NCBI GenBank assembly: GCA_031268095.1
Contig: JAIRXU010000045.1
Span: forward strand, 1 to 64,000
Length of the DNA: 64,000 bases
From: Oscillospiraceae bacterium
Lineage (GTDB): Bacteria > Bacillota > Clostridia > Oscillospirales > Acutalibacteraceae
Direction of reading: 5' to 3'
Below the pieces are notes generated by a model, which was not told where the DNA came from, did no database searches, and saw only the letters and a program-made list of their open reading frames with translations. A program made the position numbers and the translations under genes. This document shows positions 49,803 through 58,704 of this stretch, one piece after another; within the stretch, counting starts at the first letter, position 1, and each line of letters starts with the position of its first letter.

Positions 49803-51470
49803 ATGGCGGCTTCGGCTTGGTACAAGGAAATGGCGGTCTATCAGATCTGGCCGCGGTCCTTTGCGGACGGCGACGGCGACGGGATCGGGGACTTGCGGGG
49901 GGTGCTGGAAAAACTGGACTACATCCGGGATTTGGGCGTGAACGCGATCTGGTTTTCGCCGCTCTATCCCAGCCCAAACGCGGACTACGGGTACGACATT
50001 GCGGACTACAAGGACATCAGCCCGGATTACGGGACGCTGGCGCAGTTCCGGGAGGTTCTGGAAGGGGCGCACACCCGGGGGCTGAAGGTCTTCATGGACC
50101 TGGTGATCAACCATACGTCGGATCAGCACACCTGGTTCCGCGCCTCGAAAGAGAGCGGGGACAGTCCCTATCACGACTACTACTTCTGGCGGAAGGGCCG
50201 GGGGAAGAAACCGCCCAATAACTGGCTGTCCGTCTTCGAGGGCGGGGCATGGGACTACGACGAAGGGCTGGGAGAATATTACCTCCATGTCTTCGCCAAA
50301 GGCCAGCCGGATCTCAACATGGCCAACCCCAAGGTCCGGGAGGAAGTCAAGGACATCATGCGTTTCTGGCTGGACATGGGAGTGGATGGATTCCGGGAGG
50401 ACGTGATTACCTATATCTCCAAGCGGGAAGGCTTGCCCAACGGGTTTCCTCTGCCCATCGGCACCGGGCTGGAGCACTACACCAACCAGCCGTCGGTCAA
50501 GGATTATCTGCGAGAATTCCGGGATGACGTGCTCTCGCGCTACGACTGTTTCACCGTCGGCGAAGCGCCGATGATGACGCCGAAGACGGCCAAGCAGTTC
50601 ATCACCGAGGGCGCGGACCAGCTGCTGAATCTGATGTTCCATTTCCAGCACATGGAGGCCGACTGCATCCTGACCGACTGGATCCCGACCCCCTTCCGCC
50701 TGCGGAAGCTCAAGAAAGCGTTCTCCTCCTGGCAGCAGGGGCTGCGGGGGGTGGCGTGGAACGCGCTCTACCTCGAAAACCATGACCATCCCCGAATCAT
50801 CAGCCGCTACGGCAGCGAGAAATACCGGGTCGAGAGCGGGAAAATGCTTGCGGCGATGTACCTGCTCCAGTGCGGGACGCCGTTCATTTATCAGGGCCAG
50901 GAAATCGGCATGACGAATATCCGGCTGGACGGCGTCAGCCAGTGCAAAGATGTCGTGACCTTCAACAACGAGAAGCTGTTCCGGAAGTTCGGGATCAAGG
51001 GAGAGCGCTTCCTGCGGCTGGTCAACCGCCGCTCCCGCGAGAACGCCCGCACGCCCATGCAGTGGAGCGCCGGAGCGAACGGCGGGTTCACCGCGGGAAC
51101 GCCCTGGTTCCCCGTCAACCCGAACTATACCGAAATCAACGCCGCGGCGGCGGAAGCGGACCCGGATTCCCTGCTGCACTGGTACCGCGCGCTGCTGAAG
51201 TTCCGGCGGGAGAGTCCGCTGGCCCTTTACGGCGACTACCGCGAGCACAACAAAGCCAGCCGTCAGCTCTATGTTTATAGCCGCGGCCGCGAAGGCCAGC
51301 GCCTGCTGGTGATTTGCTCCTTCACGGAACAGCCGGTGCGCTTCGCGGCTCCGCTGGGGTTTGATCTGCTCCATGCCACGCAGCTCTTCGGCAATTACGC
51401 CGCCCCGGAAACGCAGAGCAACCAGTTCGTCACCAGGCCGTACGAGTGCCGGGTCTACGGCTGGCTGTAG
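49803..51470 (+). CDS. GH13 alpha-glucosidase (oligo-1,6-glucosidase type)
   Basis: 555 aa from the ATG at 49803. The (beta/alpha)8 barrel signatures are complete: DLVINHTSDQH, nucleophile Asp200 in GVDGFREDVI, acid Glu254 in TVGEAPM and LENHDHPR. The start MAASAWYKEMAVYQIWPRSF and the length fit the oligo-1,6-glucosidase/trehalose-6-phosphate hydrolase subgroup, which cleaves short alpha-1,6- or alpha-1,1-linked sugars in the cytoplasm. No signal peptide, so an intracellular enzyme. The ribosome-binding site (GAAAGG) is a little far from the start. A terminator follows. Confidence 0.92.
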   Translation: MAASAWYKEMAVYQIWPRSFADGDGDGIGDLRGVLEKLDYIRDLGVNAIWFSPLYPSPNADYGYDIADYKDISPDYGTLAQFREVLEGAHTRGLKVFMDLVINHTSDQHTWFRASKESGDSPYHDYYFWRKGRGKKPPNNWLSVFEGGAWDYDEGLGEYYLHVFAKGQPDLNMANPKVREEVKDIMRFWLDMGVDGFREDVITYISKREGLPNGFPLPIGTGLEHYTNQPSVKDYLREFRDDVLSRYDCFTVGEAPMMTPKTAKQFITEGADQLLNLMFHFQHMEADCILTDWIPTPFRLRKLKKAFSSWQQGLRGVAWNALYLENHDHPRIISRYGSEKYRVESGKMLAAMYLLQCGTPFIYQGQEIGMTNIRLDGVSQCKDVVTFNNEKLFRKFGIKGERFLRLVNRRSRENARTPMQWSAGANGGFTAGTPWFPVNPNYTEINAAAAEADPDSLLHWYRALLKFRRESPLALYGDYREHNKASRQLYVYSRGREGQRLLVICSFTEQPVRFAAPLGFDLLHATQLFGNYAAPETQSNQFVTRPYECRVYGWL

Positions 51471-51514
51471 GGATTTCCGGCGGTCTCAGGATTACTGCGT
51501 CATTAAAATAAAAA

Positions 51515-51548
51515 CCGCTTCTCCCGGAGGACCGCCCGGGGGAAGCGG
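51515..51548. terminator. Bidirectional terminator
   Basis: 13-bp stem CCGCTTCTCCCGG / CCGGGGGAAGCGG (one G-U), with TTTT after it on the plus strand and TTTTTATTTTA on the minus strand. It ends the GH13 gene and the convergent operon at 51567. Confidence 0.88.
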
Positions 51549-51566
51549 CGTTTTGTGCACGGTGTC

Positions 51567-51887
51567 CTACTTGTCACTTTCTCGCTCCAGGACGGGCCGC
51601 GGCAAATCCAGCGGCAGGCCCGCCCGCACGATGGTCTGCTCCAGCGAGAGGACATAGCGTTCCAGGCTGCGGAAGTCCCGGTCGCAGGAGGACAGTTTCT
51701 GTTCCAGCTGCTCCAGGCGGGCTTCGTTGCGGTCCGAGATTTTCTGCCAGGCGGCGATCCGATTGTCGATTTCCTTCTCGTGCGCTTCCCGCAGGCCCTT
51801 CCGGTGATCGAACAGCAGCTTGATGATAGCGGTCAAACTGCCGCCGGAAACCAGAGCAATGAGGGTGGTGATCATTTCCTGGCTCAC
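51567..51887 (-). CDS. Membrane-anchored coiled-coil small protein
   Basis: 106 aa with a GTG start 6 bases after GGAGGG, overlapping the upstream stop by 4 bases. One N-terminal hydrophobic segment (5-25, with LIALVSGGSLTAIIKLLF) is followed by a charged coiled coil (30-90). The layout resembles phage holin-associated or small phage-tail-side membrane proteins, but no phage genes are nearby. Function unknown. Confidence 0.65.
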   Translation of the reverse strand: MSQEMITTLIALVSGGSLTAIIKLLFDHRKGLREAHEKEIDNRIAAWQKISDRNEARLEQLEQKLSSCDRDFRSLERYVLSLEQTIVRAGLPLDLPRPVLERESDK

Positions 51888-52330
51888 ACAAATCCCTCCG
51901 TTTCCTCATAGATGAGGCTCCTGACTTTTGACAGGAAGAAATAGCGCCGCAGCAAGCTCAGGAAGAGCAGGACCCGGAAAGAGAGGAAGACGTAGCTGTG
52001 ATCGCTCCAAAACTCGCCGTTGACAATGGGGCGGACGATATTCAGAAGAATCAGAGCCGCCTGCACCACAACCAGGCCGAGCAGCAGCGGTATTCGCAGG
52101 AAGGAAGACTTTTTCCGGAAGAGACAGACCAGAAGATAAATGTCCAAAAAGCCGGCGATACCGCACAGGAAAGACCGAAACAAGAAAAATCCGTCCACGT
52201 CCGTTTGGAGGTGCCGCGTCGCATACATAAACGTCAAGCCAAAAGTCAGATCCGTCAGGTAAGTGCAAGCCATACACAGGCTATCAAGCCGATGGAGCAT
52301 CAGCAGTTTTTTTTTGTATATTGGGCACAC
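51884..52330 (-). CDS. Small multi-pass membrane protein
   Basis: 148 aa with a GTG start placed 6 bases after AGGAG. Four hydrophobic segments lie at about 17-37, 47-70, 80-98 and 112-128, with basic loops (RKKSS). It looks like an inner-membrane protein; no family recognised. First gene of a two-gene operon. Confidence 0.65.
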   Translation of the reverse strand: MCPIYKKKLLMLHRLDSLCMACTYLTDLTFGLTFMYATRHLQTDVDGFFLFRSFLCGIAGFLDIYLLVCLFRKKSSFLRIPLLLGLVVVQAALILLNIVRPIVNGEFWSDHSYVFLSFRVLLFLSLLRRYFFLSKVRSLIYEETEGFV

Positions 52331-52493
52331 AAAACACTCCTTTGATGATAAACGTCGAACCAGTCAGTTTGTAACGTCCGTCATTATTGTTGGGAGAGGG
52401 GAGCAGTACCATCATATGCCGCGGCGCGGCGTTTGGCGCGGCGGCGGCCGGACGCGCCTGGGAAAATATTTTCCCCAAAAGGCCAGAAAAAGC

Positions 52494-52522
52494 TTGACCT
52501 GCCCGGGGAGGTCCGGTATAAT
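52494..52522 (+). promoter_or_regulatory. Promoter of the DUF6273 gene
   Basis: TTGACC (52494-52499), 17 bases, TATAAT (52517-52522), close to the start. Confidence 0.75.
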
Positions 52523-52550
52523 GTTGGGTATGTTATTGCGGGGAAGGGAC

Positions 52551-53870
52551 ATGGGGAAAGACAAAACCCAAAAAGTGAGGATTGGCCTGAGCGCTAGCAT
52601 CGCTTGCTTGTTTTTGCTTCTAGCTGCCGCCGGATTCGCCTTTAGTGCATGGCAGCTAAAAGCCATCTATAAAAATGACCAATCCTCCGGCGCAATAATC
52701 GAAGTAGAGCAGGGAGACGCAGAAAAGGCGCTTGACAAGGTGATTGCCAACGAACTTGTGACGCAGAACCAGCTGAACAATTATCAGTCCAGTTTGTCGC
52801 TGATTCTTGCTGTGTTCGGGGGCTTTGTTACGCTGTTCAGCCTTGCAATGCCACTGATGCAGTGGCTTTTTGTAGGAAAAGACCAGATTGAGAGCAACGT
52901 AAAAAAGATGCAGGATGCAAACGATGAAGCCACAAAGGCCGTCGATGAAGCCAAAAAAGTTGCCGAAGAAGCGAAAAAGGCCGTTGAGAACGCGGACGCA
53001 AAAACAAAAAATATAGATGCCGTCACGGCAAATTTTGACAGCGCGCTAGAGAAATATAAACTTGAAATGGATACAAAATTCAATCGGATAAATGAGATTG
53101 TTTCGAATACTACCCTGACGCAAGAGGAGATTCGGGAAAAGTTGCAAGCGTATCAGCAGAAGCTCGCTGATACGGAAAAAATGGCGACGGGCACAAAAGA
53201 GCGGATGAACGAGATGATCCGAAGGTCGGCGGTGCGCGACGAAACAAGGGAAGAAGCGCCGGTCCAAACACTGTTTGACAAGTCACTATACCAGAGCGGT
53301 ACGCTCGTGCCGTTTGGAAAGCGTTACAAGTGGCGGACATTAAAGGTAGAAGAAACCCGTGCGCTGCTGATCACGGAGGAAGTGATCGACGAAAAGCCGT
53401 ATAATACGGAGTTCGCGCCGGTGACCTGGGCGGAAAGTACGCTGCGGACGTACCTGAACACCAGATTTCTGAATGATTCGAGCTTGTTCACAGAAGAAGA
53501 CCGCAGGCGGATTCTGCCGGTAACGAATCAAAATCCGAACAATCCGACGTATGGGACACCGGGCGGGGATGAAACGCGAGATTCTATTTTCCTGCTGAGC
53601 CTGGAGGAAGTGGCGGCGTATTTTGGGGACAGCAAAGAGAATCTCCGAAAGGTAACAAGAGGAGACTGGGGATTCAGCGATGCAAACGACGAAAATAGGC
53701 AAGCCAAATATGGAGATAATTTCCATTGGTGGTGGCTTCGGTCGCCGGGCGACGATCCTGACCGCGCCGCGTTCGTCGACTCTGGTGGCGCGGTCCTCCT
53801 CTATGGCAACGATGTCCTCTATAGTTCGGGCGGCGTCCGCCCCGCGTTATGGCTGAATCTAGAATCTTAG
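52551..53870 (+). CDS. Membrane-anchored DUF6273 protein, probable DGR variable protein
   Basis: 439 aa from the ATG at 52551 (GGGGAAGGG site); the ATG at 52530 is near the transcription start. One N-terminal membrane helix (about 12-33) and a second (about 80-108) flank a small domain. A long Lys/Glu/Ala coiled coil covers 110-230. The C-terminal domain (about 255-439) fits DUF6273: KRYKWRTLKVEE, then ILPVTNQNPNNPTYG, DSIFLLSLEEVAAYF and WWWLRSPG ending GVRPALWLNLES. This C-lectin-like fold is used as variable protein of diversity-generating retroelements. The gene is more A-rich than its neighbours, suggesting transfer. It probably displays a variable binding face outside the membrane. Confidence 0.82.
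   Translation: MGKDKTQKVRIGLSASIACLFLLLAAAGFAFSAWQLKAIYKNDQSSGAIIEVEQGDAEKALDKVIANELVTQNQLNNYQSSLSLILAVFGGFVTLFSLAMPLMQWLFVGKDQIESNVKKMQDANDEATKAVDEAKKVAEEAKKAVENADAKTKNIDAVTANFDSALEKYKLEMDTKFNRINEIVSNTTLTQEEIREKLQAYQQKLADTEKMATGTKERMNEMIRRSAVRDETREEAPVQTLFDKSLYQSGTLVPFGKRYKWRTLKVEETRALLITEEVIDEKPYNTEFAPVTWAESTLRTYLNTRFLNDSSLFTEEDRRRILPVTNQNPNNPTYGTPGGDETRDSIFLLSLEEVAAYFGDSKENLRKVTRGDWGFSDANDENRQAKYGDNFHWWWLRSPGDDPDRAAFVDSGGAVLLYGNDVLYSSGGVRPALWLNLES
53727..53870 (+). other. Probable variable repeat (VR) of a diversity-generating retroelement
   Basis: From the Trp triplet WWWLRSPG to the stop, about 16 codons that differ from a plain repeat end in C or T (for example GAC, GAT, CGC, TTC, TCT, CTC, TAT, AAC, AGT). 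This NNY pattern is expected when adenines of AAY codons in a template repeat are randomised. The alternating constant parts (Gly and Val) and variable parts and the fixed end GVRPALWLNLES fit known targets. Neither template repeat nor reverse transcriptase was seen in the window. Confidence 0.6.
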
Positions 53871-53907
53871 CTCTTTAAATCGCGAATCATCTGTATCCTC
53901 AAATCCT

Positions 53908-53943
53908 GCGCCCGCAGGCGCAATCAGCCCCGCCGCAGGCGGG
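53908..53943. repeat. Two tandem GC-rich hairpins downstream of the VR
   Basis: GCGCC-CGCA-GGCGC (53908-53921) and CCCGCC-GCA-GGCGGG (53929-53943), 38 bases after the stop codon. Retroelement targets carry a cruciform-forming inverted repeat shortly after the VR; these could serve that role. Without a T-run they are not typical terminators. They precede the rhamnosidase gene. Confidence 0.6.
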
Positions 53944-53975
53944 CGAATTCTGAAACAAAAGAAGGAGGCTCCCTC

Positions 53976-56198
53976 ATGCAACCCATTTTTTCCGCCCGCT
54001 GGCTCCAAGCGCCCCTGTCCCTGCGCGAATCCCCGGAGGAATTCCGGACCGGCGCCTGCCCTGACCACCCCGTGCCCGCCGCCCACGAAGCCCCGGTGGA
54101 GTTCCTCTTCTCCTTCACGCCCAAAGGGGCGGTCCGTTCCGCTTCGCTCCAGGCGACGGCCCTCGGGGTCTACACCGCGCGGCTGGGCGGCCAGAAAATC
54201 GGCGGGGAGGTGCTCGCGCCGGGCTGGACGAACTACCGCAAGCGGCTGCAATACCAGACCTACGACGTGACGGCGCTGGTGCGCGGCGGAGAAAACCTGC
54301 TCAGCGCCGAAGTGGGCCTTGGCTGGCGGATGCACGCGCGGGAAAAAGACTGGATGCAGCCGACCCTTGGCGGGAAGGACACCGCCTTCCTCGCGGCCCT
54401 GACGCTGGTATACGAGGACGGGACAAAAGAGACGCTGAAGACGGGCGAAGGCTGGCTCTGCCGCGCCTCCAAGACCCGGTACAGCAACATCTATAACGGC
54501 GAGGTCTATGACGCGGGGTTCGACCCGGGCGAAGCGGTCCCCGCGCCGGTCCTGCATTACCCGAAAGAAATCTTGATTCCCCGCCAGGGCGAGCGGATCA
54601 CCGAGCAGGAGCGGCTGCCGGTGCAGAAGATGTTCACCACCCCGGAAGGCGAGCTGGTGCTGGATTTCGGCCAGGTCCTGACGGGCTACGTCTCCTTCCG
54701 GATCGAGGGCCCCGCCGGGGCAAAGGCGACGCTGCGCCACGCGGAAATCCTCGACGCCGCCGGGAACTTCTACACGGAAAACCTCCGCCAGGCCCGGGAA
54801 GAGATCGTCTTCCTCTGCGACGGCGGGACGCACACCTTCCAGCCGCGGTTTACCTTCCAGGGGTTCCGTTATGTTCAGCCGAAAGACTGGCCGTGCGAGG
54901 TCCGGCCGGAGGACTTCACGGCCGTCGTCGTGCATTCCGAAATGAGGCGCACAGGGTATTTCGAGTGCTCGAACCCCCTGCTGAACCGCCTGTTCGAAAA
55001 CATCGTCTGGGGACAGAAAGGAAACTTTCTGGATATTCCCACCGACTGCCCCCAGCGGGACGAGCGGCTGGGCTGGACCGGCGACGCCCAGGCCTTCGTC
55101 CGGACAGCCAGCTATCTGTTCGACACGGAGACGTTCTTCACCAAGTGGCTGGCGGATCTGGCCAGCGAGCAGTTCGCCAGCGGCGGGATCCCCCACGTCA
55201 TCCCCCGCATGCACTGGGATGGCGACAGCTCCACCGGCTGGGCCGACGCGGCGGTGATCTGCCCCTGGCAAATCTACCTGACGTACGGCGACCGGGAGAT
55301 CCTCCGGCGGCAGTTCGATTCCATGAAGGGCTGGGTGGACTACATGATTGCCCGGGCGGAGGACGGCCTCTGGCTCGGCGGAGATCATTTTGGCGACTGG
55401 CTCTTCCTCGAAGACGAGCGCACCCCCAACGAATGGCTGCAAAACGCCTACTTTGCCTACTCCACGTCCCTGCTGGTCAAAGCGGGGGAGGTTCTGGGCG
55501 TCCCGGTGGAGGATTACCGCGCCCAGCGGCGACGCACGGAAGAGGCCATGCGGCAGCGCTTCCTCCGGGAGGGCAAACTCACCTGCAACACCCAGACGGC
55601 CTGCGCCCAGGCCCTGTATTTCGGCCTGGTGGAGGGAGAAGACCGTGTCAGCGTCGCGGCGCAGCTGGCGCAGCTTGTCCGGGAGGCGGGGCATCTGCGC
55701 ACCGGCTTCCTGGGGACGCCCTACCTCCTGCATGCCCTGAGTGAAAACGGATATACGCAGCTGGCCTATGATCTGCTGCTGCGCACGGAATACCCCTCCT
55801 GGCTCTATCCCGTCACGCGGGGAGCCACCACCGTCTGGGAGCGCTGGGACGGCCAGCGGCCCGACGGAAGCTTCCAGAGCAAGGGAATGAACTCCTTCAA
55901 CCACTATGCCTACGGCGCGGTCGGGGATTGGCTCTTCGGCGGCGCGGCGGGCATCCGGACCGACGAATCCCAGCCCGGATTCACCCATATTCGCTTTGCC
56001 CCACTGACCGATTCCCGTCTGGACTATGTTTCCGCCCGGATCGAGACCCGCCACGGGACGGTGGCTTCCGCCTGGAAGCGGGAAGGCGGCCTGATCCTTT
56101 ATACCTTCGAGGTTCCGGAGGGCTGCACCGCCACCGCGGATATCGGCGGGACGGTATATCAGTTCGGCCCCGGCGTGAAGACGGTTTCCAGAGAGTAG
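53976..56198 (+). CDS. GH78 alpha-L-rhamnosidase
   Basis: 740 aa, AAGGAGG site. The N-terminal beta-sandwich (about 40-330) has RSASLQATALGVYTARLGG and LGWRMHAREKDW. The (alpha/alpha)6 barrel holds DIPTDCPQRDERLGWTGDAQ near 353-372 with the conserved Asp/Glu residues, and ATTVWERWDG carrying the general base Glu. A C-terminal beta domain follows. No signal peptide; it hydrolyses terminal alpha-L-rhamnose in the cytoplasm, probably from imported plant glycosides or polysaccharide fragments. It stands alone, with no transporter or regulator beside it. Confidence 0.92.
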   Translation: MQPIFSARWLQAPLSLRESPEEFRTGACPDHPVPAAHEAPVEFLFSFTPKGAVRSASLQATALGVYTARLGGQKIGGEVLAPGWTNYRKRLQYQTYDVTALVRGGENLLSAEVGLGWRMHAREKDWMQPTLGGKDTAFLAALTLVYEDGTKETLKTGEGWLCRASKTRYSNIYNGEVYDAGFDPGEAVPAPVLHYPKEILIPRQGERITEQERLPVQKMFTTPEGELVLDFGQVLTGYVSFRIEGPAGAKATLRHAEILDAAGNFYTENLRQAREEIVFLCDGGTHTFQPRFTFQGFRYVQPKDWPCEVRPEDFTAVVVHSEMRRTGYFECSNPLLNRLFENIVWGQKGNFLDIPTDCPQRDERLGWTGDAQAFVRTASYLFDTETFFTKWLADLASEQFASGGIPHVIPRMHWDGDSSTGWADAAVICPWQIYLTYGDREILRRQFDSMKGWVDYMIARAEDGLWLGGDHFGDWLFLEDERTPNEWLQNAYFAYSTSLLVKAGEVLGVPVEDYRAQRRRTEEAMRQRFLREGKLTCNTQTACAQALYFGLVEGEDRVSVAAQLAQLVREAGHLRTGFLGTPYLLHALSENGYTQLAYDLLLRTEYPSWLYPVTRGATTVWERWDGQRPDGSFQSKGMNSFNHYAYGAVGDWLFGGAAGIRTDESQPGFTHIRFAPLTDSRLDYVSARIETRHGTVASAWKREGGLILYTFEVPEGCTATADIGGTVYQFGPGVKTVSRE

Positions 56199-56282
56199 CG
56201 GTTGACCTTTGGCGCCCGGCTTTCCAGTTTGGCTTTCCAGGGATGAAACAAGAAACGCTGTATAGCTGTATATGAGAATCCG

Positions 56283-56338
56283 GGAAGGAAGCGGTCATCC
56301 GATCTGGCGGGGATGGACGCTTCCTTCCTGAACGCTGG
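56283..56338. repeat. Long stem-loop between rhamnosidase and recJ genes
   Basis: Perfect 11-bp arms GGAAGGAAGCG (56283-56293) and CGCTTCCTTCC (56328-56338), continued inward by TCATCC with GGATGGA (one bulge). There is no T-run after it. Terminator, small structured RNA or mobile repeat remnant are all possible. Confidence 0.7.
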
Positions 56339-56384
56339 GGCCGAAAAGAATGGGAACCGAATCTCTCATCTTTCCGGAAACCTC

Positions 56385-56413
56385 TTGATTCTTCGGGCAT
56401 ATCGTGTTATAAT
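56385..56413 (+). promoter_or_regulatory. recJ: Promoter of recJ
   Basis: TTGATT (56385-56390), 17 bases, TATAAT (56408-56413). Confidence 0.82.
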
Positions 56414-56471
56414 TATAAATTATTCGGCGCTGGCCGCCGTTTTGGGGCATACCAAGGAGGAGGGAGTACCA

Positions 56472-58628
56472 TTGGTCCGCAAGCGCTGGATCTTGCGCAG
56501 GAGCGCGCCGGGCTGGAAAGAACTGGCCGAGGAACTGGCGGTGGAAGCCGGGGTCCCGCCGCTGGCGGCGCTGATGGCGCTGCGCCGGGGGATGGAGGAC
56601 GAAGAAGAGGTCCTGGCCTTCCTCGGGCAGGGGGAGGTCGGGTTCACCAATCCCTATGATCTGCCGGACATGGAAGAAGCCGTTGCCCGGATTGAACTGG
56701 CGCTGGAGCGGGGGGAACACATCACCGTGTTCGGCGATTACGACGCGGACGGGGTGACGGCGACGGCCCTGCTGTATCATTACCTCTCCGCCCGGGGCGC
56801 GAGCGTCTCGCATTACCTGCCAGACCGGCATACGGAAGGATACGGGCTGAACATGGCCGCGCTGGACGCCTTGCACGCGGGAGGCACACAACTGCTGGTG
56901 ACGGTGGATAACGGCTGCGCGGCGGTCCGGGAGGCGGAACACGCCCAGGCGCTGGGAATGGATCTGGTGATCACGGATCATCATCAGCTGGGCGGGCGGC
57001 TGCCCCCCGTGGCGGCGGTGGTCAATCCCCACCGGCCGGAATGGGATCTGGGGTTCCGGGATTTCGCCGGGGTGGGCGTGGCGTTTCTGCTGGTTTGCGC
57101 GCTGGAAGGCTGCGAGGCAGAGGAATTGCTGGACTCTTACGCGGAACTGCTCGCGCTGGGGACTGTGGCGGATGTGGTGCCGCTGGTGGGCGAAAACCGG
57201 GCCTTTGTGGCGGCGGGGCTGCAAATGATCAACAGGGAACCGGGGATCGGCGTCGCCGCCCTGCGCCGGGCCGCGCGCTCCCAGGACCGGTCCCTCAGCG
57301 CGACGGGGCTGGCCTTCCTCCTGGCGCCCCGGATCAACGCCGCCGGGCGCATGGCCAAGGCGGACGAAGCGCTGGCGCTCCTGCTCTGCGGCGAAGAAGC
57401 CGAGGCGGAACGGCTGGCCCAGCGGCTGGACCTCTATAACCGGGAGCGGCAGGACGTGGAGCGGACCATTTCGGACCAGGCCGCCGCCTGGCTGCGGGAC
57501 CATCCGGAACGGCAGCACGACCGGGTGCTGGTCTTCGCGGGGGAAGGATGGCACGAAGGCGTCGTGGGCATTGCCGCGTCCCGGATGGTGGAGCGCACCG
57601 GCAAGCCCTGCCTGATTATTTCGACCGACGGGGAGCAGGCCAAGGGTTCCGGCCGGAGCATTCCCGGCTTTTCCCTGTTCGAGGCGATTTCACATTCCGC
57701 GCCGATTCTGCAAAAATTCGGCGGACACGAACTGGCGGCGGGCTTTTCGCTCCGGGCCAAGGACGTGCCCCGGTTCCGGGCCGAACTCAACGCCTTCGCC
57801 GCGCGGCAGGAGATGCCCTTTCCCGTGCAGACGCTGGACGCGAAACTCAATCCGGCCCAACTCAGCCCCGATTTCGTCGAGGCGCTCTCGTTGCTGGAAC
57901 CCTTCGGCCAAGGAAACCCCGCGCCGGTCTTCGCTCTCCAGAGTATGCGGTTGCGGGCCGTGACGCCGGTGGCCCAGGGGAAACATCTGCGTCTTTCGCT
58001 GGAACCGGCGGGCGAGCCCGCCGGAACCGGCGCCGCGGTGACGGCGCTCTGCTTCGGTACCCGGGAGGCGGAGTTCGGCTTCGCGCCCGGGGACGTCCTG
58101 GATCTGGCTGTAACGCTGGAAATCAGCGAGTACCAGGGGCAGCGGGGGGTCAGCGTCTCGGTCAAGAACGCCAAGTTCAGCAGCCTGCCCAACGAGCAGC
58201 TGCTGCGGGCCCAGCGGCTGACGGAAGCCTTCCTCAGAGAGGAAGACAGCCCGTCTTCAGATGGCCCGTCCGCAGACGGTTTGTCCGCAGATCATGCGCC
58301 GGGCGGGGCGGCGGCCTGCCAGCCCTCCCGGGAGGATATCGCGCTGGTTTACAGGACCCTCCGGCAACACAAGCGCCCCCTGACCCCTGAAGCGCTCTTC
58401 GTCTCTCTGGGCGAGGCCCTGTCCCCCGAAGCCAAAGCGGAAGACTTTGCCCGGTTTTGGCTCGCGGCGGAAGCCATGCGGGAACTGGGGCTGGTGGAGG
58501 GCCTTGCCTCCGGGCAGATGGTCCTGCGGGACGGGGCGGGGAAGGTCAATCTGGAGGATTCGGCGCTGCTGGCCAGGATCCGGGCCAGGGCCGGGAAGCA
58601 GAGGGAACCGGACGGCGTTTCCCCTTGA
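56472..58628 (+). CDS. recJ: Single-stranded DNA exonuclease RecJ
   Basis: 718 aa with a TTG start (LVRKRW) behind AAGGAGGAGGG; the frame is open further upstream but crosses the promoter. The DHH domain has VFGDYDADGVTATAL (Asp89, Asp91 and Asp93 region), DNGC and Asp169-His170-His171 (ITDHHQ). DHHA1 is marked by GWHEGVVGIAASRMVE and FGGHELAAGFS. An OB domain and a C-terminal extension of about 130 residues follow, separated by a Ser/Asp linker (PSSDGPSADGLSADHAPGG). RecJ degrades single-stranded DNA 5' to 3' in recombination and repair. The rel gene follows after 76 bases. Confidence 0.94.
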   Translation: MVRKRWILRRSAPGWKELAEELAVEAGVPPLAALMALRRGMEDEEEVLAFLGQGEVGFTNPYDLPDMEEAVARIELALERGEHITVFGDYDADGVTATALLYHYLSARGASVSHYLPDRHTEGYGLNMAALDALHAGGTQLLVTVDNGCAAVREAEHAQALGMDLVITDHHQLGGRLPPVAAVVNPHRPEWDLGFRDFAGVGVAFLLVCALEGCEAEELLDSYAELLALGTVADVVPLVGENRAFVAAGLQMINREPGIGVAALRRAARSQDRSLSATGLAFLLAPRINAAGRMAKADEALALLLCGEEAEAERLAQRLDLYNRERQDVERTISDQAAAWLRDHPERQHDRVLVFAGEGWHEGVVGIAASRMVERTGKPCLIISTDGEQAKGSGRSIPGFSLFEAISHSAPILQKFGGHELAAGFSLRAKDVPRFRAELNAFAARQEMPFPVQTLDAKLNPAQLSPDFVEALSLLEPFGQGNPAPVFALQSMRLRAVTPVAQGKHLRLSLEPAGEPAGTGAAVTALCFGTREAEFGFAPGDVLDLAVTLEISEYQGQRGVSVSVKNAKFSSLPNEQLLRAQRLTEAFLREEDSPSSDGPSADGLSADHAPGGAAACQPSREDIALVYRTLRQHKRPLTPEALFVSLGEALSPEAKAEDFARFWLAAEAMRELGLVEGLASGQMVLRDGAGKVNLEDSALLARIRARAGKQREPDGVSP

Positions 58629-58704
58629 TACAGGATCCGCGCGTTCTTGCGCATTTTTCATAGAACAGCTGATGCGGCCACCAATTTGTCAAAGGATGAT
58701 CATC

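Noticed and set aside
49680-51374. 564-codon minus-strand frame
   Set aside because: Antisense to the GH13 gene, whose catalytic residues are all in the plus-strand frame.
53859-56054. 731-codon minus-strand frame
   Set aside because: Antisense to the rhamnosidase gene; no start signal.
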